64,000 bases of DNA, from assembly GCA_050250395.1 (NCBI GenBank), contig JBFWOQ010000012.1:1-64000 (forward strand), given 5' to 3'. Under the pieces are notes generated by a model. It was given only the letters and a program-made list of their open reading frames with translations. It did no database searches and was not told the DNA's origin. Shown piece after piece: positions 51,846-61,000 of the stretch (positions are counted from its first letter, which is position 1; each line of letters opens with the position of its first letter). This DNA comes from JAGPUQ01 sp050250395. GTDB taxonomy: Bacteria; Pseudomonadota; Gammaproteobacteria; Pseudomonadales; Porticoccaceae. The position numbers and the translations under genes were made by a program.

Positions 51846-52553
51846 CTAGCGCGGCAGGTCGGTAACCCGCACCCGTTTTGCGCCCGGCGTCGGCGCCGGT
51901 GCGGGTGGCGCGGGAGTGACGCGGCGCAGATCGATGGCGTTTTTCAGGGCGATCAGCAAGCCCGTCAACAGAAAGGCGCCGGGGGGCAGCACCCAGAGCG
52001 GGAATGCGTAGTGTTCCGGCAACACCTGGAGCTGCCAGGCCGCCGCGACCGGACCGAACAGCAAATCCAGGTGATCGCCCAGCGTGCCCTGTCCCAGCAG
52101 CTCGCGCAGTGCGCCGAGCAGGATCAATACCCAGGCGAACCCCAGCCCCCTCAGCAGCCCGCCGCACGCCGCCGCGGCCGGCGAATGGTGGCTGCATGCG
52201 GCGGCGTTCGCGAGCAGTGCGCCGTTGGCGGCGATCAGCGGCACGAAGATACCAAGCGCCTGATACAACGGATAACGGTAGGCCTGGACCAGCAGCTCGA
52301 TACAGCCGGCGAAGGTGGCGATCAGCAGCAGAATCAGGGGAATCCGTACCGCTTCGGGCGTCCGGTTGCGGAGCAGGGCGACGGCGACGCCGGCGGCGAC
52401 CATGACCGCCAGCGTGGCGAGCGCAAGCCCGAGCGCGGTGGCCACCGAGCGACTCATGGCGAGCAGTGGCGAGAGTCCCAGCAATTGCACCAGCGCGGGA
52501 TTGTCGCGCCACAGTCCTGCGCCGACGCCGCTGTCGCGATCTGCCGGGGTCAC
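51846..52553 (-). CDS. rnfE: Rnf complex subunit RnfE
   Basis: Integral membrane subunit of the Rnf/Rsx ion-pumping ferredoxin:NAD+ oxidoreductase. 235 residues with about six membrane helices; NPALVQLLGLSPLLAMSRSV and GAFLLTGLLIALKNAIDLRR match RnfE, and IFVPLIAANGALLANA... with following Cys (AACSHHSP) is the usual helix region. Starts in an ATGA overlap with rnfG. Its TAG stop is in the CTAG next to the family 3 element. nth, which often follows, is not here. Confidence 0.92.
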   Translation of the reverse strand: MTPADRDSGVGAGLWRDNPALVQLLGLSPLLAMSRSVATALGLALATLAVMVAAGVAVALLRNRTPEAVRIPLILLLIATFAGCIELLVQAYRYPLYQALGIFVPLIAANGALLANAAACSHHSPAAAACGGLLRGLGFAWVLILLGALRELLGQGTLGDHLDLLFGPVAAAWQLQVLPEHYAFPLWVLPPGAFLLTGLLIALKNAIDLRRVTPAPPAPAPTPGAKRVRVTDLPR

Positions 52554-53215
52554 GGCGCGGACTCCGGTGCCCCGATGGCGCCGGCATCCAGCAGGCGCGT
52601 GCGATCGTCGTGAAAATAATCGAGTGCGCGCCGCACCTGTCGCACCACCGCCCGCGAGCTGATGGTGGCGCCGGTGATCTGATCGAAGGCGCCGCCATCC
52701 CGCCGCACCTGCCAGCGGTTGGGCGCGGGATCGGTCAGGGATTTGCCGGTGAAGCGGAGAATCCAGTCGCTGTTGTCGGTCGCTATGCGATCGCCGAGCC
52801 CGGGGGTTTCGTGGTGTTCCAGCACCCTTACCCCGGTGAGGGTTCCGTCGCGATCAATCCCCGCGATCAGGCGGATGGGGCCACCGTAACCCGATGGCGT
52901 CAGCGCCGGCACGATCACGGCCAGAATTTCCCCGCCGCGTTGGATGCGATAGACGCGCGCGTCATCCGCGCTGCCCAGGCCGATCCGGAACCGGGCCGGC
53001 ACCGGGAGGAAGTCCAGGGACACATCGTTGGCTTTGGCGAACTGCGGCACCACGGTGAGCAGCAGGGCTTCGGCGGCCAGTGCCCGCGCCTGTGCGATGG
53101 GCGCGCGGGTTAGCCCATGGACGGCGCTCAGCAACGCCGCCGCGGCCAGTGCCACGACGACCAGCAGGACGGTGTTCCGCCGGGTCGAGACGCCGCCGCG
53201 TGCTGGGTCAGTCAT
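52550..53215 (-). CDS. rnfG: Rnf complex subunit RnfG (FMN-binding)
   Basis: 221 residues: one N-terminal membrane helix (TVLLVVVALAAAALLSAVHG) and an exported FMN-binding domain in which FMN is attached covalently to Thr184 of DQITGATISSRAV, the S/T-GAT-S/T motif. SGYGGPIRLIAGIDRDGTLTG and HHETPGLGD are family motifs. ATGA overlaps on both sides couple it to rnfD and rnfE. Confidence 0.93.
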   Translation of the reverse strand: MTDPARGGVSTRRNTVLLVVVALAAAALLSAVHGLTRAPIAQARALAAEALLLTVVPQFAKANDVSLDFLPVPARFRIGLGSADDARVYRIQRGGEILAVIVPALTPSGYGGPIRLIAGIDRDGTLTGVRVLEHHETPGLGDRIATDNSDWILRFTGKSLTDPAPNRWQVRRDGGAFDQITGATISSRAVVRQVRRALDYFHDDRTRLLDAGAIGAPESAP

Positions 53216-54264
53216 TCCGGAGCCTTCTCCCGGTGGTGCCTGGCGCCTTGACCATAGGCACGGGGGACGGTGATGCGGTCGATGAGGGGTACGGCCAGAT
53301 TCGTCAGCAAGACCGCGAAGGCAAGGCCATCGGGATAACCGCCCCAGGCGCGAATCGCGAACACCAACGCACCGGTCAGCAGCCCGCACAGCAAACGGCC
53401 ACGGTTGCTCGCCGCGCTGGTGATTGGGTCGGTGACAATGAAAAACGCGCCCAGCATGGTGGCGCCGCTGAACAGGTGCAGGCTGGGCGGACCCTGGCTG
53501 GCGGAACTGCCGCCGTCGTTGCACAGCAGCGCCATCAGTACCAGTGCAGCCAGCATGGCGACGGGCGCGTGCCAGGTGATGACCCGGCGCGCCAGCAGAT
53601 AAACCCCACCCGCGAGAAAGCCGAGATTGACGGTCTCCCAGCCCACCCCGGCCAGATCGCCCCGGGCGAGCAGTGGATGCGCGGCATGGAGCTGCTGCAC
53701 CATCAGGCCAGAATTGTGGCGAAACAGCTCCAGCGGGGTCGCCATGGTGAAGCCGTCGGGTGCGGTCTCGTGCAGGACAAAAATGCCTCGCAGCGCAGCA
53801 CCGAAGTCGGGCGGCACTCCGTCGGGCAGTAGCGGACGCGGCCCGGGCCATTGCGCCATGGCGTCGGGGAAGGACACCAGCAGTGCCGCATAGGCCACCA
53901 TCGCGGGATTGAACAGGTTGTAACCCAGCCCGCCGTAGGGATGCTTGGCGATGAGGATGGCAATGGCGCTGCCGGAGACTGCGAGCCACCAGGGCGCGAG
54001 CGGCGGCAGGGCGATGCCGATCAGCACGCCGGTGACCAGCGCACTGCCATCGGCGAGCGTCGGCCTCAGCGGCAGTCCGCGCAGTCGCAATACCAGGGCT
54101 TCGGCGACGAGCGCGGCACTGCCGGCGAGGACGATCTGGATCAGCGTGCCCGGACCGAAATACCACAGCAGGGCAGCGATGCCGGGCAGCATCGCGACCA
54201 GTACGCGCTGCATCACCGCGCCGGTGGTCAGGCCGCTGTGGGCATGGGGCGCGCCAGGGGTCAT
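53212..54264 (-). CDS. rnfD: Rnf complex subunit RnfD
   Basis: 350-residue membrane subunit with about nine or ten helices. KHPYGGLGYNLFNPAMVAYA and FSGATMLGAFFIVTDPITSA are RnfD signatures. FMN is normally linked to a Thr in an SGAT-like motif; here DGFTMATPLELF near 170-181 occupies that place, with Thr176 the likely site although SGAT reads TMAT. ATGA overlap with rnfC and rnfG. Confidence 0.92.
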   Translation of the reverse strand: MTPGAPHAHSGLTTGAVMQRVLVAMLPGIAALLWYFGPGTLIQIVLAGSAALVAEALVLRLRGLPLRPTLADGSALVTGVLIGIALPPLAPWWLAVSGSAIAILIAKHPYGGLGYNLFNPAMVAYAALLVSFPDAMAQWPGPRPLLPDGVPPDFGAALRGIFVLHETAPDGFTMATPLELFRHNSGLMVQQLHAAHPLLARGDLAGVGWETVNLGFLAGGVYLLARRVITWHAPVAMLAALVLMALLCNDGGSSASQGPPSLHLFSGATMLGAFFIVTDPITSAASNRGRLLCGLLTGALVFAIRAWGGYPDGLAFAVLLTNLAVPLIDRITVPRAYGQGARHHREKAPE

Positions 54265-56003
54265 GGCGGATTCCCCTCGCGGGAGGACGCCGATTCCACC
54301 GGCAGCGCGTGCAGCCGCCGGCGCGCCAGATCGCCATCGAGACGCGCCTGTGCGAGACGTGCCAGCAGGCCGTTGCGCCGGGATTCGGTCGCCGTCGCGT
54401 CCAGCGCCGCGAGCTCGGCTTCGAGTTGCGCGATGCGGCTCTCGGCCGCGCTCAGGGCGCGCTCCAGTTGCGCCCGCTGGGGGGTGGCGGCGCCGGCGCG
54501 CGCCCGGGCGTGCTCCACCAGATCGACGGCGGCCGGCGCTGCGATCACCGGATCGGACGTTGGCACGTTGGCGTCCACCGCGGATGGCCCGAGTAGTTCG
54601 GCGTGACGTGCGCTGCGCTCCCCGAGCTGGCGGGTCACCCGCGTTTGATGGGCTTCGAAGCGGCGGCGGGCATGGTCCGCAGCGAGGCGCTCCGCACGCA
54701 GCGCATTCACTTCGGCCTTGGCGACGCGGTAATGGTCCACCAGCGGGATCGCGCTTGGGCACACGTAAGCGCAGGCGCCGCACTCGATGCAGTCGAACAG
54801 ATGATGGCGTTCGAGCTGCCCGCGGTCCCGGGCGACGGCATGGCGCAGCAACTGCTGCGGCAACAGGGAGGCGGGACAGACATCGGCACACAGACCGCAG
54901 CGGATACAGGGCTGGGGATCCCGCGGCGGCGGCAGCTCCGCTGCCGTGACCGCCAGTACGCAGTGGGTCGTCTTGGTGATCGGAGCCTGTAGGTTCGTGA
55001 GCGGGGTTCCCATCATGGGTCCGCCCAACAGCAGGCGCGCGCACTGTTCCGGCCGATAGTCGCTGGCGGCGAGCAGGTGCGCGAGCGGGGTGCCCAGCAG
55101 TGCCCGATAGTTCGCGGGTTGCCCACAGGCACCTCCGGTCACGGTGACGATTCGCGACAGCAGCGGCTCGTCGAGCACGAGCGCGCGGTGCAGGGCATGG
55201 AGCGTGCCGACGTTGAGACAGACCACGCCGATGTCCGCGGGCAGCCCGCCGCTCGGCACCTGCCGGCCGGTCAGCAACTGAATCAGTTGCCGTTCGCCGC
55301 CGGCCGGATAACGGCTGGGCAGGACCATGATCTCGATTCCGTCGCCGTCGCCGCCCGCGCTCAAGGCTGCGTTCATGTGCGCCACGGCTTCCGGTTTATC
55401 GTCCTCGATGCCGATCAGGATCCGGGCCGGATCGCCCAGGATGCGTGCGGCCAGGCGGAGGCCGGAGACGATGGCGGCGGCATCCTCCTGCATCAGGCGG
55501 TCATCGGCGGTGATATAGGGTTCGCACTCCATGCCGTTGACCACCAGCGTGTCGATGGACTGTGTCGGGGCGAGCTTGATGTGGGTGGGAAAACCACCGC
55601 CGCCAAGACCGACGATCCCGGCGGCGCGCACGGCGGCCAGCAATTCCGACACCGTCCGCTGGCGCGGATCCCTGGTTACTGGACGTTCGATCCAGCGCTC
55701 ATCGCCATCGGGTACGAGCACCAGGCAGCGTTCGAGCGCCTCCAGCGTCTGGGCCACGGGCCGGAGCTCGATCGCTGCGATACGGCCGGAAGTGGGCGCA
55801 TGCAGCGGCAATCCGGCGCGGTCCGGCGCGGCAATCACCTGGCCCTTGCGCACTGAATCGCCGGGGGCAACCAGCGGCGCGGCCACGCCCAGCGCCAGGA
55901 TCAGCTCCGCCGGCAGTGGCGGTGTGCGAATCGGTATTGCACTGGACGCGTGCTTGTGGGCCGGTAACAGGATGCCGCCCGGAAATTTCCCGCTCCGACT
56001 CAT
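54261..56003 (-). CDS. rnfC: Rnf complex subunit RnfC
   Basis: 580-residue peripheral subunit that oxidises or reduces NAD(H) with FMN and two 4Fe-4S clusters. Seen: GIVGLGGGGFPTHIKL (NADH/FMN site), EPYITADDRLM, then CIRCGLCADVCPAS and CIECGACAYVCPSAIP. The C-terminal 150 residues are a long Ala/Arg/Glu coiled-coil-like tail, common in gammaproteobacterial RnfC. ATG at 56003 overlaps the rnfB stop. Faces the cytoplasm. Confidence 0.94.
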   Translation of the reverse strand: MSRSGKFPGGILLPAHKHASSAIPIRTPPLPAELILALGVAAPLVAPGDSVRKGQVIAAPDRAGLPLHAPTSGRIAAIELRPVAQTLEALERCLVLVPDGDERWIERPVTRDPRQRTVSELLAAVRAAGIVGLGGGGFPTHIKLAPTQSIDTLVVNGMECEPYITADDRLMQEDAAAIVSGLRLAARILGDPARILIGIEDDKPEAVAHMNAALSAGGDGDGIEIMVLPSRYPAGGERQLIQLLTGRQVPSGGLPADIGVVCLNVGTLHALHRALVLDEPLLSRIVTVTGGACGQPANYRALLGTPLAHLLAASDYRPEQCARLLLGGPMMGTPLTNLQAPITKTTHCVLAVTAAELPPPRDPQPCIRCGLCADVCPASLLPQQLLRHAVARDRGQLERHHLFDCIECGACAYVCPSAIPLVDHYRVAKAEVNALRAERLAADHARRRFEAHQTRVTRQLGERSARHAELLGPSAVDANVPTSDPVIAAPAAVDLVEHARARAGAATPQRAQLERALSAAESRIAQLEAELAALDATATESRRNGLLARLAQARLDGDLARRRLHALPVESASSREGNPP

Positions 56004-56605
56004 GCCGCCACCGGGGCAAGTGGATGGCGCGCGGCGAGTTCGGAGCGGTTGGCGGGTGCGGGAATCATCTCGATGCAGTCCACCGGGCAGGGTTGGACGC
56101 ACAGGTCGCAGCCGGTGCACTCGGCCGCAAGCACGGTGTGCATCTGGCGCGTCGCGCCAAGAATGGCATCCACCGGACAGGCGGGCAGGCATTTGGCGCA
56201 GCCGATGCACTCGGCCTCGCGGATATAAGCGACCAGCTTTGGTCCTTCGCGGCCGTGTTCCGGATCCAGTGGCAGCGGCGCGCTACCGAGCAGGTCGGCG
56301 ATTGCCGTGATGGTGGCGATACCCCCCGGCGGACATTTGTTGAACGCTTCGCCCGCGGCAATGGCGCGCGCGTAGGGCCGACAGCCCAAATGCCCGCACT
56401 GGCCGCACTGGGTCTGGGGCAGCAGATCGTCGATGCGCGCCGCGAGTTCGAGTTCGGCATGTTTGTTGGCGTGAGTGTCAACGTCAGTGTCGGTGCCCGG
56501 GCTGCTGTCGCGTCCGGACACCAGGGCGACCAGGCCCGCGAGCGCCGCCAGCGTGGCGGAAGCCGCGGCCAGTGGCGTCTGGAACAGCAACTCGACGAGG
56601 GTCAT
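56000..56605 (-). CDS. rnfB: Rnf complex subunit RnfB
   Basis: 201-residue Fe-S subunit that receives electrons from ferredoxin. An N-terminal helix, a 4Fe-4S domain with Cys67, Cys70, Cys75 and Cys91 (CGQCGHLGC...CPPGG), and two ferredoxin clusters CIGCAKCLPACP (133-143) and CTGCDLCVQPCP (163-173). The ATG at 56605 is used since MTLVELLFQTPLAAA is family-like; a frame-open ATG at 56635 lies within rnfA. One base separates it from the rnfA stop. Confidence 0.94.
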   Translation of the reverse strand: MTLVELLFQTPLAAASATLAALAGLVALVSGRDSSPGTDTDVDTHANKHAELELAARIDDLLPQTQCGQCGHLGCRPYARAIAAGEAFNKCPPGGIATITAIADLLGSAPLPLDPEHGREGPKLVAYIREAECIGCAKCLPACPVDAILGATRQMHTVLAAECTGCDLCVQPCPVDCIEMIPAPANRSELAARHPLAPVAA

Positions 56606-56606
56606 C

Positions 56607-57212
56607 TCATCCCATCCCGACGAAACCCATCCCAACGAAACCCATGAAGGCGAGCGCCATCAGGCCCGCGCTGATCAGGGAGATGGCGGGACCACGGAAG
56701 GGCGCTGGCACGGCGGTGGTGGTGAGCTGTTCGCGCAGTCCGGCAAACAGCGCCAGCACCACGGAAAATCCGATTCCGGTGCCCAGCGCCCGCAGCATCG
56801 CCAGCGCGAGCGAAGTGGTGTCGGCGACATTGAGCAGGGTCACGCCGAGGATGGCCGCGTTCGCCATCAACAGTGGTTGCAGGGTCTTGAGATTGCGGTG
56901 GTAGCGGAGGTCGAGGCGGCGACTGCCGATCAGGATCAGTTGGGTGGCGAGCACGATCACCAGCACAAACACCGGCAGTGCCAGATCGCCGAGATCCAGT
57001 GGCACCAGAACCCAGTGATACAGCAGATGATTCATGGCTGCGCTGGCCAGCAGCAGGACGCCGGTTGCCGCTGCCAGGCCGAGAACCCTGTCGAGCGGCG
57101 CCGACTTTCCTTCCGTAGACAAGCCCAGCAGCGAAGACACGCCCAGCGTCTGCACCAGCAGCACGTTGTTGACCAGCACGGTGCTCAGTAGAAGCAGAGT
57201 GATTTCCTGCAT
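56607..57212 (-). CDS. rnfA: Rnf complex subunit RnfA
   Basis: 201-residue membrane subunit with six helices, first gene of the rnfABCDGE operon. LLLLSTVLVNNVLLVQTLGVSS begins the family match. It is slightly longer than E. coli RsxA (193). The last ten residues are the direct duplication FVGMGFVGMG, from a 15-base tandem repeat just before the stop. AGGTA precedes the ATG. metG ends 101 bases upstream on the same strand. Confidence 0.93.
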   Translation of the reverse strand: MQEITLLLLSTVLVNNVLLVQTLGVSSLLGLSTEGKSAPLDRVLGLAAATGVLLLASAAMNHLLYHWVLVPLDLGDLALPVFVLVIVLATQLILIGSRRLDLRYHRNLKTLQPLLMANAAILGVTLLNVADTTSLALAMLRALGTGIGFSVVLALFAGLREQLTTTAVPAPFRGPAISLISAGLMALAFMGFVGMGFVGMG

Positions 57213-57313
57213 GGGGTTACCTGTCGAAGCCGGACGCGCGCCGGAGTGCCTGTTATATCAGGATGCCGTCCCCAGGGTCGCGCCGTCCATCGCGGCCATT
57301 ACGCTGGGGCGGG

Positions 57314-59416
57314 TCAGGTCACGCGCTGGCCCGGCTGGGCGCCGCTGTCGGGTGCGAGCAGATAGATGCCGTCGTCGTCGCCAGCGGCGAGCACCATGCC
57401 TTCGGACACCCCGAAGCGCATCTTGCGCGGCGCCAGATTGGCTACCATCACGGTAAGGCGGCCTTCGAGATCCTCGGGGCGGTAGCTGGCGCGAATGCCG
57501 GAAAAAACAGTGCGGGTCGTGCCGCCGAGATCCAGCGTGAGCTGCAACAGTTTGTCGGAACCTTCGACGGTGCGCGCCGCGACGATGCGGGCGATCCGCA
57601 GATCCACCTTGCCGAACGCATCGAAGTCGATTTGCGCAGCCAGCGGTTCCATGGCCGGGGGTGCGGCCGTGTGTGCGGCCGTGTGTGCGGCGGCGGGCGG
57701 CGGCGCAGCGGCGGGCTGGTCCGCGACACTCGCGGCGAGCATGGCCTCGATCTGCTTCTTCTCGACGCGCTGCATCAGGGGCGTGAAGGCGGCGATGCGA
57801 TGACCGAGCAGGGGCGCGATGGCGCCATCCCAACGCAGTTCATCGTTGAGGAACTGCTCCGCCTGTTGCGCCATGCGTGGCAGTACCGGTTTGAGATACA
57901 GCATCAGGATGCGGAACAGGTTGATGCCGAGCGAGCAGATGCCCAGCACCTCGGCTTCGCGGCCGGGCTGTTTGGCGAGCTTCCAGGGTTCGCGGGTGGC
58001 GATGTATTCATTCGCAGCGTCGGCGATGGCCATGATCTCCCGCATCGCCTTGCCGAATTCGCGGCTCTCGTAATGGGTGGCGACGCTGTCGGCGATCCCC
58101 AGGGCGCGCTCCCAGAGTTCGGGTTCGGCGAGTTCCGTTGCCAGCACACCGCCGTCGCCGATGAAGCGGGCACAGCGACTGGCAATGTTGACCAGTTTTC
58201 CCACCAGATCGCTGTTGACCCGTTGCGCGAAGTCGTCGAGGTTCAGGTCGAGATCATCGATGCCGGCGGACAGCTTCGCCGCGAAGTAGTAACGCAAATA
58301 TTCCGGATTCAGTTGATCGAGATAGGCGCGGGCATTGATGAAGGTGCCGCGGGATTTCGACATCTTCTTGCCATTCACGGTGAGAAAACCGTGCACGCAA
58401 ATCTTGTCCGGCGTGCGAAAGCCGGCGCTTTCCAGCATCGCCGGCCAGAACAGCGCATGAAAATTGACGATGTCCTTGCCGATGAAGTGATACAGCTCGG
58501 CGGTCGAGTCGCGCTGCCAGAAAGCGTCGAAATCCAGCGCGTTGCGTGCGCAGAGATTTTTGAAGCTGGCCATGTAGCCGATGGGCGCATCCAGCCAGAC
58601 GTAGAAATACTTGCCGGGCGCATCGGGAATTTCAAAGCCGAAATAGGGCGCATCGCGGCTGATATCCCATTCCTGCAGGCCGCCATCGAGCCATTCGCTG
58701 AGCTTGTTGGCGATTTCTTCCGCGACATGGCCGGCGCGGGTCCAGGCCTTGAGGAAGTCGGTGAAGGCGGGCAGGGTGAAGAAATAGTGGGTGGACTCCC
58801 GCAACACCGGAGTGGCGCCGGAAATCACCGAGCGCGCGTCGATGAGTTCCGTGGGGCTGTAGGTGGCGCCGCAGGCTTCGCAGTTGTCGCCGTACTGATC
58901 CGGCGCCTTGCAGCGCGGACACTTGCCCTTGATGTAGCGATCGGCCAGGAAGAGGCCTTTCTCGGGATCGTAGGGCTGGGTGACGCTGCGGGTCGCGATA
59001 TGGCCGTTGGCGCGCAGGCGGCGGTAGATGGTTTCCGACAACTCGCGGTTTTCCGGCGCATGGGTGGAGTGGTAATTGTCGAATTCGATGAGAAAGCTCG
59101 CGAAATCGGCGCGATGCTCGGCGTTCACCTTGTCGATCAGCGCCTCCGCGGTCAGCCCCAGTTCCTCGGCCTTCAGCATGATGGCGGTGCCATGGGCATC
59201 GTCCGCGCAGACGTAGTAACATTCGTGCCCGCGCAATTTCTGAAACCGCACCCAGATATCGGTCTGAATGTATTCCACCAGATGGCCCAGATGAATGGCG
59301 CCGTTGGCGTAGGGCAAGGCACTGGTTACCAGGATGCGGCGCGGCTCGCGCGCAGTGGCGGCGGTGGCGGTGGCGGTGGCGGTGGCGGTGGCGGCGAGAG
59401 TGGTCGAAGAGGCCAT
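57314..59416 (-). CDS. metG: Methionyl-tRNA synthetase
   Basis: Charges tRNA-Met. 700 residues: Rossmann core with HIGH-type motif LPYANGAIHLGHL, zinc-binding CPRCKAPDQYGDNCEACG, KMSKS motif in NGKKMSKSRG, anticodon-binding helices, and a C-terminal tRNA-binding (EMAP-like) domain from about residue 590 (IDFDAFGKVDLRIARIV). Before the core is an Ala-Thr run (about residues 8-21) from a GGTGGC hexamer repeat, and the linker before the tRNA-binding domain contains an AHT repeat. No clear ribosome site precedes the ATG. Order dcd-mrp-metG-rnf equals that in Pseudomonas. Confidence 0.96.
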   Translation of the reverse strand: MASSTTLAATATATATATAATAREPRRILVTSALPYANGAIHLGHLVEYIQTDIWVRFQKLRGHECYYVCADDAHGTAIMLKAEELGLTAEALIDKVNAEHRADFASFLIEFDNYHSTHAPENRELSETIYRRLRANGHIATRSVTQPYDPEKGLFLADRYIKGKCPRCKAPDQYGDNCEACGATYSPTELIDARSVISGATPVLRESTHYFFTLPAFTDFLKAWTRAGHVAEEIANKLSEWLDGGLQEWDISRDAPYFGFEIPDAPGKYFYVWLDAPIGYMASFKNLCARNALDFDAFWQRDSTAELYHFIGKDIVNFHALFWPAMLESAGFRTPDKICVHGFLTVNGKKMSKSRGTFINARAYLDQLNPEYLRYYFAAKLSAGIDDLDLNLDDFAQRVNSDLVGKLVNIASRCARFIGDGGVLATELAEPELWERALGIADSVATHYESREFGKAMREIMAIADAANEYIATREPWKLAKQPGREAEVLGICSLGINLFRILMLYLKPVLPRMAQQAEQFLNDELRWDGAIAPLLGHRIAAFTPLMQRVEKKQIEAMLAASVADQPAAAPPPAAAHTAAHTAAPPAMEPLAAQIDFDAFGKVDLRIARIVAARTVEGSDKLLQLTLDLGGTTRTVFSGIRASYRPEDLEGRLTVMVANLAPRKMRFGVSEGMVLAAGDDDGIYLLAPDSGAQPGQRVT
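59355..59396. repeat. GGCGGT hexanucleotide microsatellite in metG
   Basis: About six tandem copies of GGCGGT, encoding alternating Ala and Thr near the metG N terminus. Because the unit is six bases, copy-number change keeps frame. Confidence 0.9.
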
Positions 59417-59542
59417 GGAAACGGGCCGAAGCCGGGTGCGGAAAAAGGGCGGGAACTATAGCGGCTTTGCCGCTTTTTTTCATGGGCACGCCGTTCAACA
59501 TGGGCACGAATTTCATTCACATCTAAGGCACTGGAGTTCTCG

Positions 59543-60361
59543 ATGGCAGAAACGGCGGCGGCAGGTTTGCAGGGCGTCCGGCACATTGTCGCGGTAGCCT
59601 CCGGCAAGGGCGGGGTGGGCAAATCCACCACGGCGATCAACCTGGCGCTCGCGCTGGTCGCCGAGGGCCGCAGCGTCGGACTGCTCGATGCCGATATTTA
59701 TGGGCCCAGTGTCGGCATGCTGCTCGGCGTGCCGGAGGGCACGCAGCCGAAAGTGCTGAACGGCAATACCTTCGTGCCGGTCGCGGCGCACAACCTCAAG
59801 ACCATGTCGATGGCCTATCTGGCCAGTGCCAGCACGCCCATGGTGTGGCGCGGTCCCATGGCGGGCGGCGCGCTGATCCAGATGCTCACCCAGACCAACT
59901 GGGGCGAGCTCGACGTGCTGGTGGTTGACATGCCGCCGGGCACCGGCGACATCCAGCTCACGCTCGCGCAAAAGGCCCGGGTGTCCGGCGCGGTGATCGT
60001 CACCACGCCCCAGGACATCGCGCTGCTGGATGCGCGCAAGGGTATCGAGATGTTCAACAAGGTACAGATCCCGGTGCTGGGCGTGGTGGAGAACATGAGC
60101 CTCCATGTCTGCACCCAGTGCGGTCACGCCGAACCTATTTTCGATACCGGCGGTGGCGCCCGGGTGGCGGCGGAATACGGCACCCTGCTGCTGGGTTCGC
60201 TGCCCCTCGACCGGCGCATCCGCGAAGGCGATGCCGGCCGCCCGGTTGTGGCCGCCGACCCGGAAGGGGATCTGGCCGGGTGCTATCGCGAAATCGCGCG
60301 CGGGGTGCTGAAGGCGCTCGCCGGCCTGGATACCGCGATGCCCGAGATCGTCATCGAATAA
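59543..60361 (+). CDS. apbC: Mrp/ApbC-type Fe-S cluster carrier ATPase
   Basis: A 272-residue P-loop ATPase that delivers Fe-S clusters. Deviant Walker A SGKGGVGKST, DADIYGPSVGMLL, VVDMPPGTGDIQLTL and the cluster-binding CTQCGH (C-x2-C) near residue 190. The N-terminal MIP18-like domain of full-length Mrp is absent, so this is the short form. Divergent from metG, 126 bases apart; dcd follows 44 bases downstream. Confidence 0.93.
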   Translation: MAETAAAGLQGVRHIVAVASGKGGVGKSTTAINLALALVAEGRSVGLLDADIYGPSVGMLLGVPEGTQPKVLNGNTFVPVAAHNLKTMSMAYLASASTPMVWRGPMAGGALIQMLTQTNWGELDVLVVDMPPGTGDIQLTLAQKARVSGAVIVTTPQDIALLDARKGIEMFNKVQIPVLGVVENMSLHVCTQCGHAEPIFDTGGGARVAAEYGTLLLGSLPLDRRIREGDAGRPVVAADPEGDLAGCYREIARGVLKALAGLDTAMPEIVIE

Positions 60362-60405
60362 GTGCTGCAAATCAGTCGCGACACCGCCGTGCGGAGAGCA
60401 GGATC

Positions 60406-60975
60406 TTGAGCATCAAATCGGATACATGGATCCGCCGCATGGCGGGACAGGGCATGATCGAACCCTTTGTGGACCGCCAGGTGCGGGATCCCGATGGCGG
60501 CGGTGCCCGGGTGATTTCCTACGGGCTGTCCAGTTACGGCTACGACGTGCGCTGCGCGGACGAATTCAAGATTTTCACCAATGTACATTCGGCCACCGTG
60601 GATCCCAAGAATTTCGATCCCAGCAGTTTCGTGGACGTGAAGGGCGACCACTGCGTGATTCCGCCCAACTCCTTCGTGCTCGCGCGCACCGTGGAGTATT
60701 TCCGCATTCCCCGCAGTGTCCTCACCATCTGCCTCGGCAAGTCCACCTACGCGCGCTGCGGCATCATCGTCAATGTCACGCCCCTCGAACCCGAGTGGGA
60801 AGGGCATGTCACCCTGGAGTTTTCCAACACCACCAGTCTGCCGGCCAAGGTCTACGCCAACGAGGGTGTGGCGCAGATGTTGTTTTTCGAATCCGACGAA
60901 GTGTGCGAGGTTTCCTACCGGGATCGCGGCGGAAAATATCAGGGTCAGCGCGGCGTGACTCTGCCCAGGGCCTGA
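60406..60975 (+). CDS. dcd: dCTP deaminase
   Basis: 189-residue homotrimeric enzyme making dUTP from dCTP, starting thymidylate supply. It starts with TTG: SIKSDTWIRRMAGQGMIEPF is the conserved start in Pseudomonas-like proteins, with GCAGGATC upstream. Motifs SYGLSSYGYDVRCADEF, CLGKSTYARCGIIVNVTPLEP and GKYQGQRGVTLPRA are present, with the catalytic Glu in PEWEGHVTLEFSNTT. Follows apbC by 44 bases and probably shares its transcript. Confidence 0.95.
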   Translation: MSIKSDTWIRRMAGQGMIEPFVDRQVRDPDGGGARVISYGLSSYGYDVRCADEFKIFTNVHSATVDPKNFDPSSFVDVKGDHCVIPPNSFVLARTVEYFRIPRSVLTICLGKSTYARCGIIVNVTPLEPEWEGHVTLEFSNTTSLPAKVYANEGVAQMLFFESDEVCEVSYRDRGGKYQGQRGVTLPRA

Positions 60976-61000
60976 GCGTCCAGGGCGCGTCGGGCTGGTC

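Noticed and set aside
57263..59461. Plus-strand open frame of 732 codons
   Set aside because: It is the antisense shadow of metG, which has all synthetase motifs; long antisense frames are expected at this GC content.
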